DNA from: Lamellibrachia columna
Taxonomy: Eukaryota > Annelida > Polychaeta > Sabellida > Siboglinidae
Assembly (NCBI GenBank): GCA_963662155.1
Contig: OY759271.1
Location: 1,338,132-1,402,131, forward strand
Direction of reading: 5' to 3'
DNA length: 64,000 nt
Each line of letters starts with the position of its first letter. The stretch's first letter is position 1. Shown here one piece after another: positions 38,892 to 51,459 of the stretch. The notes beneath the pieces are model-generated. The model was not told the origin of the DNA and did not search any database. It worked only from the letters and a program-made list of their open reading frames with translations. The position numbers and the translations under genes are program-made.

Positions 38892-39270
38892 TCACATACT
38901 CCTGTTTGAACTGAGCCAGACGCTGGTCACAATCTGATACTTCCTCTTGTTCTGTGGTGGTTGTATGACTGCATCATGTTGTGCAAGCTTCAGCTCTGTT
39001 GCTGTCTCCTCCTTCCTCGTCGCCTCCACAAACTCAAAGATGATGGGGTGATGTTTATCCACAAGTTTTGTGAACTTCAATAAGACACCAGTTCATAAAG
39101 ACACCAGCCTCACTGGTTGTCAGTGTTGACTTGTTTTTAACGTCATATCTGGTACACACCCAGTACTTGTTGCCATTTGGCCCAGTATGTCTACACCAGA
39201 GCCTGTAGCCTCTGTACATGGCAAATGCTTCCTATATTTGCTTGTCGCAAATTCGACCAGATCCATTTTC
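38892..39270 (-). pseudogene. Relic of FLYWCH/MULE transposase-type protein
   Basis: On the minus strand, 39270 to about 39110 reads YRGYRLWCRHTGPNGNKYWV then CTRYD and LTTSE. This resembles a decayed FLYWCH zinc-finger segment (aromatic, W, then W-x-C). In another frame, 39080 to 38892 reads DKHHPIIFEFVEATRKEE, TELKLAQ and PPQNKRKYQ. That matches the usual tail of MULE-related proteins: HP-x-I, then F-x-EA-x-KE, then ELKLAQ, then a PP-KK/RKY basic stretch. The catalytic core between the two is missing, so the copy is an internally deleted, non-functional derivative. The FLYWCH call is less secure than the tail. Confidence 0.55.
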
Positions 39271-39350
39271 AATAATATGACTTAGATACAGATGCAGTGT
39301 TGTCAGTGATACTAAACACAGACTGATTCAAGGTGAAAATGTCTCAGCTA

Positions 39351-40341
39351 ATAAGTAATATAACCACTACTCCAAAGAAGCCATGTACAACACTGACAGT
39401 TACATGGATCTTATAAGTAATATAACCACTACTTCAAAGAAGCCATGTACAATACTGCCAGTTACATGGATCTTATAAGTAATATAACCTCTACTACAAA
39501 GAAGCCATGTACAACACTGACAGTTACATGGATCTTATAAGTAATATAACCACTACTCCAAAGAAGCCATGTACAACACTGACAGTTACATGGATCTTAT
39601 AAGTAATATAACCACTACTCCAAAGAAGCCATGTACAACACTGACTGTTACATGGATCTTATAAGTAATGTAACCACTACTCCAAAGAAGCCATGTACAA
39701 CACTGACAGTTACATGGATCTTATAAGTAATATAACCACTACTCCAAAGAAGCCATGTACAACACTGACAGTTACATGGATCTTATAAATAATATAACCA
39801 CTACTCCAAAGAAGCCATGTACAACACTGACAGTTACATGGATCTTATAAGTAATATAACCACTACTTCAAAGAAGCCATGTACAACACTGACAGTTACA
39901 TGGATCTTATAAGTAATATATCCACTACTCCAAAGAAGCCATGTACAACACTGACTGTTACATGGATCTTATAAGTAATGTAACCACTACTCCAAAGAAG
40001 CCATGTACAACACTGACAGTTACATGGATCTTATAAGTAATATAACCACTACTCCAAAGAAGCCATGTACAACACTGACAGTTACATGGATCTTATAAGT
40101 AATATAACCACTACTTCAAAGAAGCCATGTACAATACTGCCAGTTACATGGATCTTATAAGTAATATAACCACTACTACAAAGAAGCCATGTACAACACT
40201 GACAGTTACATGGATCTTATAAGTAATATAACCACTACTCCAAAGACGCCATGTACAACACTGACAGTTACATGGATCTTATAAGTAATATAACCACTAC
40301 TCCAAATAAGCCATGTACAACACTGACAGTTACATGGATCT
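39351..40341. repeat. 62-bp satellite array, 16 copies, inside the MULE-like element
   Basis: The unit ataagtaatataaccactac continues tccaaagaagccatgtacaa, cactgacagttacatggatc, tt. Copies differ at a few recurring positions (tccaaag/ttcaaag/tacaaag, acactgacagt/atactgccagt). Some variant pairs recur in blocks, hinting at multi-unit duplication. Confidence 0.95.
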
Positions 40342-40554
40342 AGGTAAAACCATTTATGCTTTTAACCTCATACAAGTAAATCAATGCTCCCCTCAGCTGG
40401 CTAATTACTGGCTAATTCCAAAAGTAGCCATAACGGGACTTGTTTGGGACTAGTCTGATTGCTCCTCCAAAAAGTAGCCATAACAGGAAGTAGCCACAAC
40501 GGGAAGACTCCGAGCAAATGTATGCACGCATGCTTGCCCACATGCACATGCACA

Positions 40555-40556
40555 CA

Positions 40557-40615
<59 letters not shown>
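40555..40615. repeat. (CGCA)n then (CA)n microsatellite
   Basis: About ten acgc units are followed by CA repeats. This is one of the few CpG-dense spots within the otherwise CpG-poor gene body. Confidence 0.95.
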
Positions 40616-40616
<1 letters not shown>

Positions 40617-42611
40617 CTGTATTGAGCTTCCTTTTCTAGTGTTCCTGTTATCCTGCTAACCAACAAGAAATATTAATTTCATTGGGGTTCTGCGTAAGTG
40701 ATATAACCAGTAAATGTCATCCCTCTGAATTTCCCACCACTCAGCTAACAATCTGATTCATAATCAGTTAATCAAAGTTTTACATCTGGACATGTAATCA
40801 GTACAAAGTTGACAATATTATTATCTTGTTGTGGCTGAGAGCATTGGCAACGGATGCCAGGACACACTGTCATATTGTTTGCCCTGTGCATAGGTACATG
40901 ACATAAATATGTCAAAAACATGTTTCCCACGTCAACACCTGCAGGTGTGTTTGATACTAACACATATGCAATGGAATGATATGTTGCCTGTCTAAATGTG
41001 TTTCAATAGTGGGGGCTGGCAACTAATGTTTGCAGTAGTAAGTTAGACAAGCAAAGGTTTTCATGATTAAACACGGGGCTTTAACATTAATTGTTTACCC
41101 TCAATGTTTACCGCTTGTGTTGGATTACGTATATGTTTTTACCACCCCTCTGTGAATCAGCAACAAAAGGGTGGCTAAGTGCGGGGTACAAAGTACCTGA
41201 CTGACTCCCGCCCTGCTATATTTAATCACCCACTTCAGTTGTTTTTTTGATATTTGTATTGTGATCGCTGTATCAGGCAACAGCTGGGTATTCTTTTTTG
41301 TTTGTAAGCTCTATTTTTAGTATTGAAACTGCTATATTTGTAGCAGTGTATTTGATACCTTCTGATTCACTGTTACTGGCGAGATACTTTCGCTCTTTAC
41401 ACAGCTAGTTTTGTTTGTAGTGACACAGACATATTTTATAATTGATTAACATTTTGACAACATCTGATATGTTTTGAAAGGGACCAGCTAGCTGGAGGTG
41501 ACGCTAGCTATGTTACCAGATGCACGGTGATATATATTTTATGTCATTAGGTGCATGTTGGTTCCTGGAGATTTGTTGAACGTTCACCCGCCCATTGATC
41601 AGTGGTTGTGCATGCACCAACTATGTAACCTTTGAATGAAGAATTAACAAAAAAACTAGTAGTAAACATTTGGCAGTTTATTAAATAAACACACCATATG
41701 GAAACATAATGCAGAAGAAAAGTTGTATTAGACAGTCTGATGGGTGCAGCATATTATTAAATCCACCACCCTGTTAGAAGTCATACTAGTATATTTACAG
41801 CAACTGTTAATAAAAAATTTTTTTTACTTGATTTTGTTTTTAATCTTTATTATGGACAGAGTTAAAACAGATATGGAACTGATTAAATGATCACTATGAA
41901 CAGGAAACTGCACTATGACCACAGTTCTCTAAACGTTTTACTTCTTTGCAATCTGTCATATTTGATGACGTTGATTAAGGGTGCTGTCTTGATCTTTTCA
42001 TAGGTCACATGTGTCATTACTCTGACCTATGTTACGATGAAGCTTTTATTGCATCACTAAGAGTTGTCGATGGGCTCTTTCATGGGCTTGCTGAAAGTTA
42101 TATACGATTATATTTTATACCTAAAGTGGTTTGGTTAACACCCTCATGTGCACCATTGCGTGACTTGTCTCCACAGTAGCTGGTCTTGTGCAGTGTTTTC
42201 CCTGGTTTCCCACGAATAACTTTGCAGTGTCTCCAAAAGTAACATAATCATGCACTCCCAGTACATCAGTTTGGTTGACAATAGTCTTATGAAGCCAACA
42301 AAAGCCTTCAATAAATGAAGAATGCCCCACATCATTCACCTATCGGGGTGGCCCATAAGACTGCGTTGTTTTTTTCTCCAGTTCACACTGTCTTTGGCCA
42401 CCTGCTTGGCTTCATTCCAACACTTCTATCCCAGTTCTCATTTTTTGCTTCAGTTTTATGTCAGGTTGTCTTTAGGCGACCGGCTTTTGCCTGCATGCGT
42501 CATGTTACAGCCGTTAGAAAAAAACTAATAAATTATTAGGATCAATTCTTCTGTGATGAATTTTTGATGATGCTACCTGTTGTAATGAGATCATGTGTTT
42601 ATTTTTTTCAG
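40616..42611 (+). other. Intron 1, end; nothing recognised
   Basis: No exon recognised. The open frames at 42121-42339 on the minus strand lack family features. A polypyrimidine run (atttttttcag) precedes exon 2. Confidence 0.5.
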
Positions 42612-42725
42612 ACGCTGGCCGCAGAAGTAGACTCAAGGATTGTGAAGCTCGTGTCCAGTCCATGCAGGTTGGATGATGACAAGACAGACCAAACAGACCA
42701 CCAAGCTCTCCTCGACCAGAACCAG
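42612..42725 (+). CDS. Plakin exon 2 of those seen
   Basis: This is a 114-nt exon (38 codons, phase 0 at both ends). The acceptor is tttatttttttcag and the donor is GTAGAT, a weaker donor. It reads TLAAEVDSRIVKLVSS, then an acidic linker DDDKTDQTDHQALLDQNQ. By position it is helix C of one plakin spectrin repeat and the loop into the next, where many plakins have a variable linker. Alone it would not be identifiable. The call rests on its frame continuity and spacing relative to exons 3 to 6. Confidence 0.65.
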
Positions 42726-43150
42726 GTAGATATACACCACGAGACACCCTGTTGACAACTAGCAGTGACGCACCGCAGATGTCTGCATCGGATGTAAATG
42801 ATGTGAACTTGGGCACAAAGGCTGATAGCAGTTCCCTAAGACTATGTTAAGCGGCCATGATTAGGTGTTGAACCCCTGTTGCTCGGTATGGGAGGTTGGA
42901 GCTTTGTCAGTTGGTCCTGTGTCTCCTAATGTTGAAATAAACAGTTAAGGAGGGTTCACTCATTCAATCCTGTTTTTGTGTCAGGTAGTTGCAATGACTC
43001 ATTTGGTTGAGAGATCCCAGCAGGTTACACATTCCCCTGCGTGGGATGTTTTTCTTCCCCTGGCGTCGACACCAGGTAGAAGGGATCAATGACTGTTATT
43101 GTGTCTTCTCAAAGAGGGGTGAACGAAATTGCCGAAGTTGCAGCAGGTGC

Positions 43151-46100
43151 ACTCGAACCCCTGTCCTCTCAACTCGAACCCCTGTCCTCTCAACTCGAAC
43201 CCCTGTACTGTCAAATAGAACCCCTGTCTTCTTAACTCAAACCCTTGTCCTCTCAACTCGAACCCCTGTCCTCTCAACTTGAACACCTGTCTTCTCAACT
43301 CGAACCCCTGTCTTCTCAACTCGAAACCCTGTCTTCTCAGTTCAAACCCCTGTCTTCTCAACTTGAACCTTTGTCTTCTCAACTATAACCCATGTCTTCT
43401 CAACTAGAACCCTTGTCTTCTCAACTAGAACCCATGTCTTCTCAACTAGAACCCATGTCTTTTCAACTAGAACCCTTGTCTTCTCAACTAGAACCCATGT
43501 CTTCTCAACTAGAACCCATGTCTTCTCAACTCGAACCCCAGTCTTATCAACTAGAACCCCAGTCTTATCAACTAGAACCCCTGTCTTATCAACTAGAACC
43601 CCTGTCCTCTCAACTCGAAACCCTGTCTTCTCAGTTCAAACCCCTGTCTTCTCAACTTGAACCCTTGTCTTCTCAACTAGAACCAATGTCTTCTCAACTA
43701 GAACCCTTGTCTTCTCAACTAGAACCCATGTCTTCTCAACTAGAACCCATGTCTTCTCAACTAGAACCCATGTCTTCTCAACTAGAACCCTTGTCTTCTC
43801 AACTAGAACCCCTATCTTCTCAACTAGAACCCATGTCTTCTCAACTCGAACCCCAGTCTTATCAACTAGAACCCCTGTCCTCTCAACTCAAACCCCTGTC
43901 CTCTCAACTTAAACCCTTGTCTTCTCAACTAGAACCCCTGTCTTCTCAACTAGAACCCATGTCTTCTCAACTCGAACCCCAGTCTTATCAACTAGAACCA
44001 CAGTCTTATCAACTAGAACCCCTGTCTTATCAACTAGAATCCCTGTCCTCTCAATTCAAACCCCTGCCCTCTCAACTTAAACCCATGTCTTCTCAACTAG
44101 AACCCCTGTCTTCTCAACTAGAACCCCTCTCTTCTCAACTCAAACCCCTGTCCTCTCAACTCAAACCCCTGTCTTCTCAACTCATACCCCTGTCTTCTCA
44201 ACTAGAAACCCTGTATTCTCAACTAGAACCCATGTCTTCTCAACTCAAACCCTGTCCTCTCATCTCAAACCCCTGTCTTCTCAACTCAAACCCGTGTCTT
44301 CTCAACTAGAACCTGTGTCTTCTCAACTCAAACCCTGTCTTCTCAACTAGAACCCATGTCTTCTCAACTCGAACCCCAGTCTTATCAACTAGAACCACAG
44401 TCTTATCAACTAGAACCCCTGTCTTATCAACTAGAATCCCTGTCCTCTCAATTCAAATCCCTGTCCTCTCAATTCAAACCCCTGCCCTCTCAACTTAAAC
44501 CCATGTCTTCTCAACTAGAACCCCTGTCTTCTCAACTAGAACCCCTCTCTTCTCAACTCAAACCCCTGTCCTCTCAACTCAAACCCCTGTCTTCTCAATT
44601 CATACCCCTGTCTTCTCAACTAGAAACCCTGTATTCTCAACTAGAACCCATGTCTTCTCAACTCAAACCCTGTCCTCTCATCTCAAACCCCTGTCTTCTC
44701 AACTCAAACCCGTGTCTTCTCAACTAGAACCTGTGTCTTCTCAACTCAAACCCTGTCTTCTCAACTAGAACCCATGTCTTCTCAACTCGAACCCCAGTCT
44801 TATCAACTAGAACCACAGTCTTATCAACTAGAACCCCTGTCTTATCAACTAGAATCCCTGTCCTCTCAATTCAAACCCCTGCCCTCTCAACTTAAACCCA
44901 TGTCTTCTCAACTAGAACCCCTGTCTTCTCAACTAGAACCCCTCTCTTCTCAACTCAAACCCCTGTCCTCTCAACTCAAACCCCTGTCTTCTCAACTCAT
45001 ACCCCTGTCTTCTCAACTAGAAACCCTGTATTCTCAACTAGAACCCATGTCTTCTCAACTCAAACCCTGTCCTCTCATCTCAAACCCCTGTCTTCTCAAC
45101 TCAAACCCGTGTCTTCTCAACTAGAACCTGTGTCTTCTCAACTCAAACCCTGTCTTCTCAACTAGAACCCATGTCTTCTCAACTCGAACCCCAGTCTTAT
45201 CAACTAGAACCACAGTCTTATCAACTAGAACCCCTGTCTTATCAACTAGAATCCCTGTCCTCTCAATTCAAACCCCTGCCCTCTCAACTTAAACCCATGT
45301 CTTCTCAACTAGAACCCCTGTCTTCTCAACTAGAACCCCTCTCTTCTCAACTCAAACCCCTGTCCTCTCAACTCAAACCCCTGTCTTCTCAACTCATACC
45401 CCTGTCTTCTCAACTAGAAACCCTGTATTCTCAACTAGAACCCATGTCTTCTCAACTCAAACCCTGTCCTCTCATCTCAAACCCCTGTCTTCTCAACTCA
45501 AACCCGTGTCTTCTCAACTAGAACCTGTGTCTTCTCAACTCAAACCCTGTCTTCTCAACTAGAACCCATGTCTTCTCAACTCGAACCCCAGTCTTATCAA
45601 CTAGAACCACAGTCTTATCAACTAGAACCCCTGTCTTATCAACTAGAATCCCTGTCCTCTCAATTCAAACCCCTGCCCTCTCAACTTAAACCCATGTCTT
45701 CTCAACTAGAACCCCTGTCTTCTCAACTAGAACCCCTGTCTTCTCAACTAGAACCCCTCTCTTCTCAACTCAAACCCCTGTCCTCTCAACTCAAACCCCT
45801 GTCTTCTCAATTCATACCCCTGTCTTCTCAACTAGAAACCCTGTATTCTCAACTAGAACCCATGTCTTCTCAACTCAAACCCTGTCCTCTCATCTCAAAC
45901 CCCTGTCTTCTCAACTCAAACCCGTGTCTTCTCAACTAGAACCTGTGTCTTCTCAACTCAAACCCTGTCTTCTCAACTAGAACCCATGTCTTCTCAACTC
46001 GAACCCCAGTCTTATCAACTAGAACCACAGTCTTATCAACTAGAACCCCTGTCTTATCAACTAGAATCCCTGTCCTCTCAATTCAAACCCCTGCCCTCTC

Positions 46101-47240
46101 AACTTAAACCCATGTCTTCTCAACTAGAACCCCTGTCTTCTCAACTAGAACCCCTCTCTTCTCAACTCAAACCCCTGTCCTCTCAACTCAAACCCCTGTC
46201 TTCTCAACTCATACCCCTGTCTTCTCAACTAGAAACCCTGTATTCTCAACTAGAACCCATGTCTTCTCAACTCAAACCCTGTCCTCTCATCTCAAACCCC
46301 TGTCTTCTCAACTCAAACCCGTGTCTTCTCAACTAGAACCTGTGTCTTCTCAACTCAAACCCTGTCTTCTCAACTAGAACCCATGTCTTCTCAACTCGAA
46401 CCCCAGTCTTATCAACTAGAACCACAGTCTTATCAACTAGAACCCCTGTCTTATCAACTAGAATCCCTGTCCTCTCAATTCAAACCCCTGCCCTCTCAAC
46501 TTAAACCCATGTCTTCTCAACTAGAACCCCTGTCTTCTCAACTAGAACCCCTCTCTTCTCAACTCAAACCCCTGTCCTCTCAACTCAAACCCCTGTCTTC
46601 TCAACTCATACCCCTGTCTTCTCAACTAGAAACCCTGTATTCTCAACTAGAACCCATGTCTTCTCAACTCAAACCCTGTCCTCTCATCTCAAACCCCTGT
46701 CTTCTCAACTCAAACCCGTGTCTTCTCAACTAGAACCTGTGTCTTCTCAACTCAAACCCTGTCTTCTCAACTAGAACCCATGTCTTCTCAACTCGAACCC
46801 CAGTCTTATCAACTAGAACCACAGTCTTATCAACTAGAACCCCTGTCTTATCAACTAGAATCCCTGTCCTCTCAATTCAAACCCCTGCCCTCTCAACTTA
46901 AACCCATGTCTTCTCAACTAGAACCCCTGTCTTCTCAACTAGAACCCCTCTCTTCTCAACTCAAACCCCTGTCCTCTCAACTCAAACCCTGTCTTCTCAA
47001 CTCATAGCCCTGTCTTCTCAACTAGAAACCCTGTATTCTCAACTAGAACCCATGTCTTCTCAACTCAAACCCTGTCCTCTCATCTCAAACCCCTGTCTTC
47101 TCAACTCAAACCCGTGTCTTCTCAACTAGAACCTGTGTCTTCTCAACTCAAACCCTGTCCTCTCATCTCAAACCCCTGTCTTCTCAACTCGAACCCCTGT
47201 CCTCTCAACTAGAACCCGTCTTCTCAACTGGAACCTTTCA
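43151..47240. repeat. 21-bp minisatellite, about 4.1 kb, with 397/418-bp higher-order repeat
   Basis: The unit tcttctcaactagaacccct plus g (variants gtccc, catac, cgaac) fills intron 2. From 43959 onward, blocks of 19-20 units recur with starts at 43959, 44356, 44774, 45171, 45568, 45986, 46383 and 46780, spaced 397 or 418 bp. The 418-bp blocks have exactly one extra 21-bp unit. Blocks are nearly identical, so the higher-order unit amplified recently. The 21-bp period gives in-frame SSQLEPL repeats and long open frames that are not genes. Confidence 0.95.
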
Positions 47241-49882
47241 CTGCTGAGTTACCTCACCCCAATTTGTAGTAAGCAATTTTACAGTGATGTGTGTTTTTAC
47301 AAAGACATAACATATCTACTAACTGTAATAGTATGTAATTTGAAGAAGGAATGTTTAAATACGCCACTCAAAGTTTTGTTAAGATAAAATAGGACTTCAA
47401 AAAGGTTTACAGCTCAGAAACAGACACCAGTTTGCAGTGCACGGATCATACTATTTAGGCACAAAGTTAATTGTAAGCTATACATGGGTCATCTTGTACA
47501 ACACCAATAGAGATTGGTTATTAGGGCTAGAATTATGGCATTTCTGAGGTTGGCTGTCCATTTCTACTCAAGGAGATCTGTTTTTTCAAACACAGTTCTC
47601 CAAAGAGTACTGAGTTCAAACACAGTTCTCTAAAGAGTACTGAGCCCCAGGAATCAATGCACATAAACCGGTTAATCACACAATTCCCTCACTGTCATAT
47701 CCAGGTACTCGTGTATTCAGAGCTGTGTGAACTGAGATATCTAGAGGGAGCAGGAGGAAATTCCCACAGTTCCCACACACCAAACAACAGCGAGAGAGAA
47801 CCATAACACTGTCTGTTTGGTTGGCAGGTTGTCAATCCAATGTGCAGCTGCACCCTAACTTATTTCATATATGAAATTATTGCAGATAATTGCACGTTTT
47901 GGACGCACCACATTGTTGTCGCGACAGAGGGTCAGTTAATTATAAAGTCCAACCAACTGTAACATTAATTTTGAATGACTCATTTGCAATCTCGGTAGCA
48001 TTTACCGTGTCTGTCAAGCACTCGAGATAGGAGTGCCGACACTCATAATATACATATAAACTCATGTGAACTGTTCAAGCGATCTCCATATTTCATAGAT
48101 GTCAACTGATTGGAACGAGTAGATTATGTCCATGCCTGCATGTTATTATCATGAGTTGCCAACTTGGCGGCTGAATGCGTGAGTTGGCCATTTAAATATA
48201 TCTGATGGTAATACCTGTATGGTAATACCTGTATGGTAATACCTGTATGGTAATACCTGTATGGTAATACCTGTATGCGTAAGTGCATGGGGGGGGGTAA
48301 TGTCATGGATCAATGAAAGCTGGCGCTGGTCAAGCTGCTTAAACTTTCTCAGTTTGTTTTGGTCATTAACCTGTATTATCAGTGGATGTGCCATGCCCGA
48401 TAACCAAGCAGTAGAATGTTTCTTGGCATTGCTTATTTTTCTCAGTATCAGATAATGATAGTGTAAATCGAGACATTGTTAACATTCTAAGTAATGGTTT
48501 AATTACATACATGTGATAAGCCAGTCTGATATCAACTCATCTTGACAAGATTTTTTCTCAACCATGACATTCCATGGTATTATGTGATATGAATAAAATT
48601 CCTGCTGTTACCAGAATGGGTTCATTTAAGAGTCTTAGACCTGATATACAGAGAAGACATAATACTCTGATAGGTGATAACGCAATGAATACCACAGTCT
48701 GGTGATAATAAACATGCTGCAAAAAGTTCCCCTTTTCTTAAAACATCATCATGTAAAATTGTGAACTCTGTACATGACCATTACAACTGTAAACATAGTA
48801 ATGTTTACACTGTGAAACCACTGACATAACTGTAAAGGTGGCCATGTTTATGGACAACTATGACATCCAGAGTAGTCTTTATGCCCTGTTTTTTTTACTT
48901 TTGTAGAAGTCAGTATGTCTATGCTGTCGAGACACCCTTTGTAATGGCAAGGCTGTCATGCGAAATGCACGCAGTAATGCATGCTACTTGGGGTATGACC
49001 CCCTATTCAATGCACCCAGCTGAGATAGATATCTTGATTGGGATCTTGTAATATTCCTCCAATGATATCTCTGAGGGCCATCAACTGCACTAGATGGGAA
49101 AATGTGTCAACTGATGGCTTATCTATGTGACTTGTTTTGGTCATCTAAGTATATATTCTAATAGGCTGCCGCATCTCATCTAGTTCATTACTGCCACGTG
49201 ACTCTTCTTGTCTAGTCTCGACAGCTGTATGTGTAGTTTGCTATAGTGGGTACCACACCTTGACCTAATTACATGTCATTGTGATGACCCATTTACATAC
49301 TACTGATATAATGCAGATTTGAAAGGCTGTATAGAGAATGATTGATCCATTGGAGAGAAATACTTCAAGATTATGTGAACTCCCATGTGACATTAACATG
49401 CTTCATTGATAGGAAAACATGTTCTGTGCCAGCTGATATAATAATCTGTGCACTTTATAAACATTTGTAAGAAAGGACAATACCTATCCAGTTCCATTCA
49501 TTTGAATAATTGATTACTGACTATTACTGATTATACTAATTGTCCGTATGATTTGTTGAACTTTTTAATGAACTATTTAATTTATATTTATGTGAACTAT
49601 ATATCATATTACCATCCATCAAGTCTAGTGCTCCTGTAACTGGTACAACATTTGCACACAATAGCTGCTATTTTCCTTCATATGTAAGTCAGTTGCCTGA
49701 GGAGATACTAACAGCTGGTGTTCTTGACCATCACAACAGAACCCGACTGACCAACAGTAATCCCATAGTCTGGTCGAGAACGTTTATCACGAGAAAGTCA
49801 ACGAGAGTGCACTTACAACAAAATTAGTTTAATTAGAAATTATATAATTACAGTTGATGTAATATGCTATGTGTGTGTTCAG
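47241..49882 (+). other. Intron 2, end; short arrays only
   Basis: No exon recognised. A doubled phrase, aaacacagttctc, lies at about 47588-47640. A 14-bp array, ggtaatacctgtat, in five copies occupies 48207-48276 and is followed by a poly-G run at about 48289. Confidence 0.55.
48207..48276. repeat. 14-bp tandem array, 5 copies
   Basis: Perfect ggtaatacctgtat units. Confidence 0.95.
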
Positions 49883-49978
49883 GCATGCGTGGAGACGTCA
49901 CAGAGAAGCTGGTCGTCTCTGCTCGAGGCGTCACATTGCATGCGTATTCACCTCGAGAATGCTGCTCGTTACCAACAG
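49883..49978 (+). CDS. Plakin exon 3 of those seen
   Basis: This is a 96-nt exon (32 codons, phase 0/0). The acceptor is gtgtgtgttcag and the donor is GTGAGC. It reads ACVETSQRSWSSLLEASHCM then RIHLENAARYQQ. The pattern is W, hydrophobic heptads, H-L, then a run of charged residues to Y-x-x-F/Y. It fits helix A of the plakin spectrin repeat just before the SH3-containing repeat, a well-conserved segment in periplakin, dystonin and MACF1 (W...LL...HL...YxxF). The tryptophan is the conserved helix-A tryptophan of spectrin repeats. Confidence 0.75.
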
Positions 49979-50109
49979 GTGAGCTTTGTAGAGAGAGGCA
50001 TGGAGGATTGGTGTAGATAACATTCATGCAATCGTTGATAAAATAGTTGCACTGAGCACTGGTATAAATATCTTGGATGTAATTAGGGGTGATATTCGAA
50101 CCTGCCTAA

Positions 50110-50405
50110 ACAAACTTTGGTAAAAAATTTATAGATTTTTTTAAATATTCAGTAGAATGTTGCTCTAGAATATTCTATAGGATTTTTGCGGACATAGCTA
50201 TAGAATTTGTAGTTTATATTATTATCTATAGAATATTCTGCTATGTTCTGTAGAATTCTATAAAGTTATATACAAAACTATAGAAAATTTAAGTATACAA
50301 ACTATTTATATAGAATCAGGACTATTCTATAGTTTTCTACATAAAATTCTTCTATACTCTGTAGAATTCTAAAGATTTCTATAGAATTCTATAGATTTTT
50401 TTGGC
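50110..50405. repeat. AT-rich cluster of TCTATAGAATTCT-type palindromes
   Basis: Words such as tctatagaattctatag, agaattctat and ctatagaat recur on both orientations through nearly 300 bp. It is a degenerate palindromic repeat without a fixed period. Confidence 0.7.
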
Positions 50406-51114
50406 TATGGGTATATTTGTAATTTATATATGTTTGAATCAAGTTTTATGCACATAACTTTTAATTTTCACAGCTTAATCATTGTCTAGGATGTTGCCCT
50501 GGGATGGGATTAACAACAGAATTCTTATTAGAAAATTTTATAATTCTATGGAACAAAATGACAGCCAAAAAAGGTGACATATATGTCCTGTTTCCCCATG
50601 ACTAATTTGGTGTGGGTGATAAAATGCTTGCATTGAAATACCGTCTACAACATGTTACAGGGCAGAAAAAAATGTCTGGGGTAGCAAGTGCATCAGGCAA
50701 AAAGCACCCACAGATTATCCATGCAATATCAGGAGGGAAACATTAAAATGCAAAGCAATGTGACTATGTTTTTTTACTTGCTAACAAATCGGTTGTGTCA
50801 CACTAATGTTGGCATCGCTGTTATCTGTATTGGATTTTGGAATTTTTCCTCGGTTTGTGTGAATCATGTCTGGTTGTGGATTTGTTGCATGCCGCCGTTC
50901 CTTAAAGGCCCCTCCTCAGTTCGTTTTGTTCTCTGACTTCTCACATCTGATTTCTTGAAAACGTTAACCTATCTAGTATCCACTACATTACGCTAGCTCA
51001 GTTGTACAAATGTGTTACTTAGTTTTGGTGAAATCATTGGACAAACTATCAGATAATTTTTTTTTCAAAATGTTTGAAAACAATGGCAAAAGTGGTCCAG
51101 TTCTATGAAGTGAC

Positions 51115-51459
51115 TTAACTGTATTGTTATATTTGACTGTTACACTAACTGTATTGTTACACTCACCATATTGTTATACTGAGTGTATTGTTACAATGAT
51201 TGTATTCTTATAATGACTATATTGTTACACTGACTATACTGTTACACTGACTTTATTGTTACACTGCCTGTATTGTTACAATGGTGGTATTGTTACACTG
51301 ACTGTGTTGTTACATTGACTTTATTGTTAAAATGACTGTATTGTTACATTGACTTTATTGTTACACTGGCCATATTGTTACATTGACTGCATTGTTACAC
51401 TGACCGTATTGTTACCCTGTCTGTATTGTTACAGTTGACTGTTACACTGACTGTTACAG
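51115..51459. repeat. Degenerate about 19-bp minisatellite abutting exon 4
   Basis: The unit is approximately tgtattgttacactgact, with variants such as ttattgttacac and gtattgttaca, in about 17-18 copies. It reaches the 3' splice site: the last units, tgactgttacactgactgttacag, end at the AG used for exon 4. Confidence 0.85.

Larger units (their letters stand above)
38431..40500 (-). mobile_element. Degenerate MULE-like DNA transposon with repeated subterminal motif
   Basis: The left end carries five variants of the word gttatggctactt (38435, 38451, 38467, 38489, 38539). The right end carries three inverted copies (aagtagccataac/aagtagccacaac at 40422, 40472 and 40488). Both ends also share an inverted stretch with gggagcaact/gaggagcaat. 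Such long, motif-rich inverted ends suit Mutator-like elements. The interior has a transposase/FLYWCH-like relic on the minus strand (38892-39270) and a 62-bp satellite array (39351-40341). The exact outer ends and target duplication are not resolved. Confidence 0.6.

Noticed and set aside
43392..44309. 305-codon open frame of SSQLEPL-type repeats (and the 116-123-codon relatives that follow)
   Set aside because: It is a 21-bp intronic minisatellite read in frame. It starts and ends at random unit variants and breaks whenever a unit loses a base.
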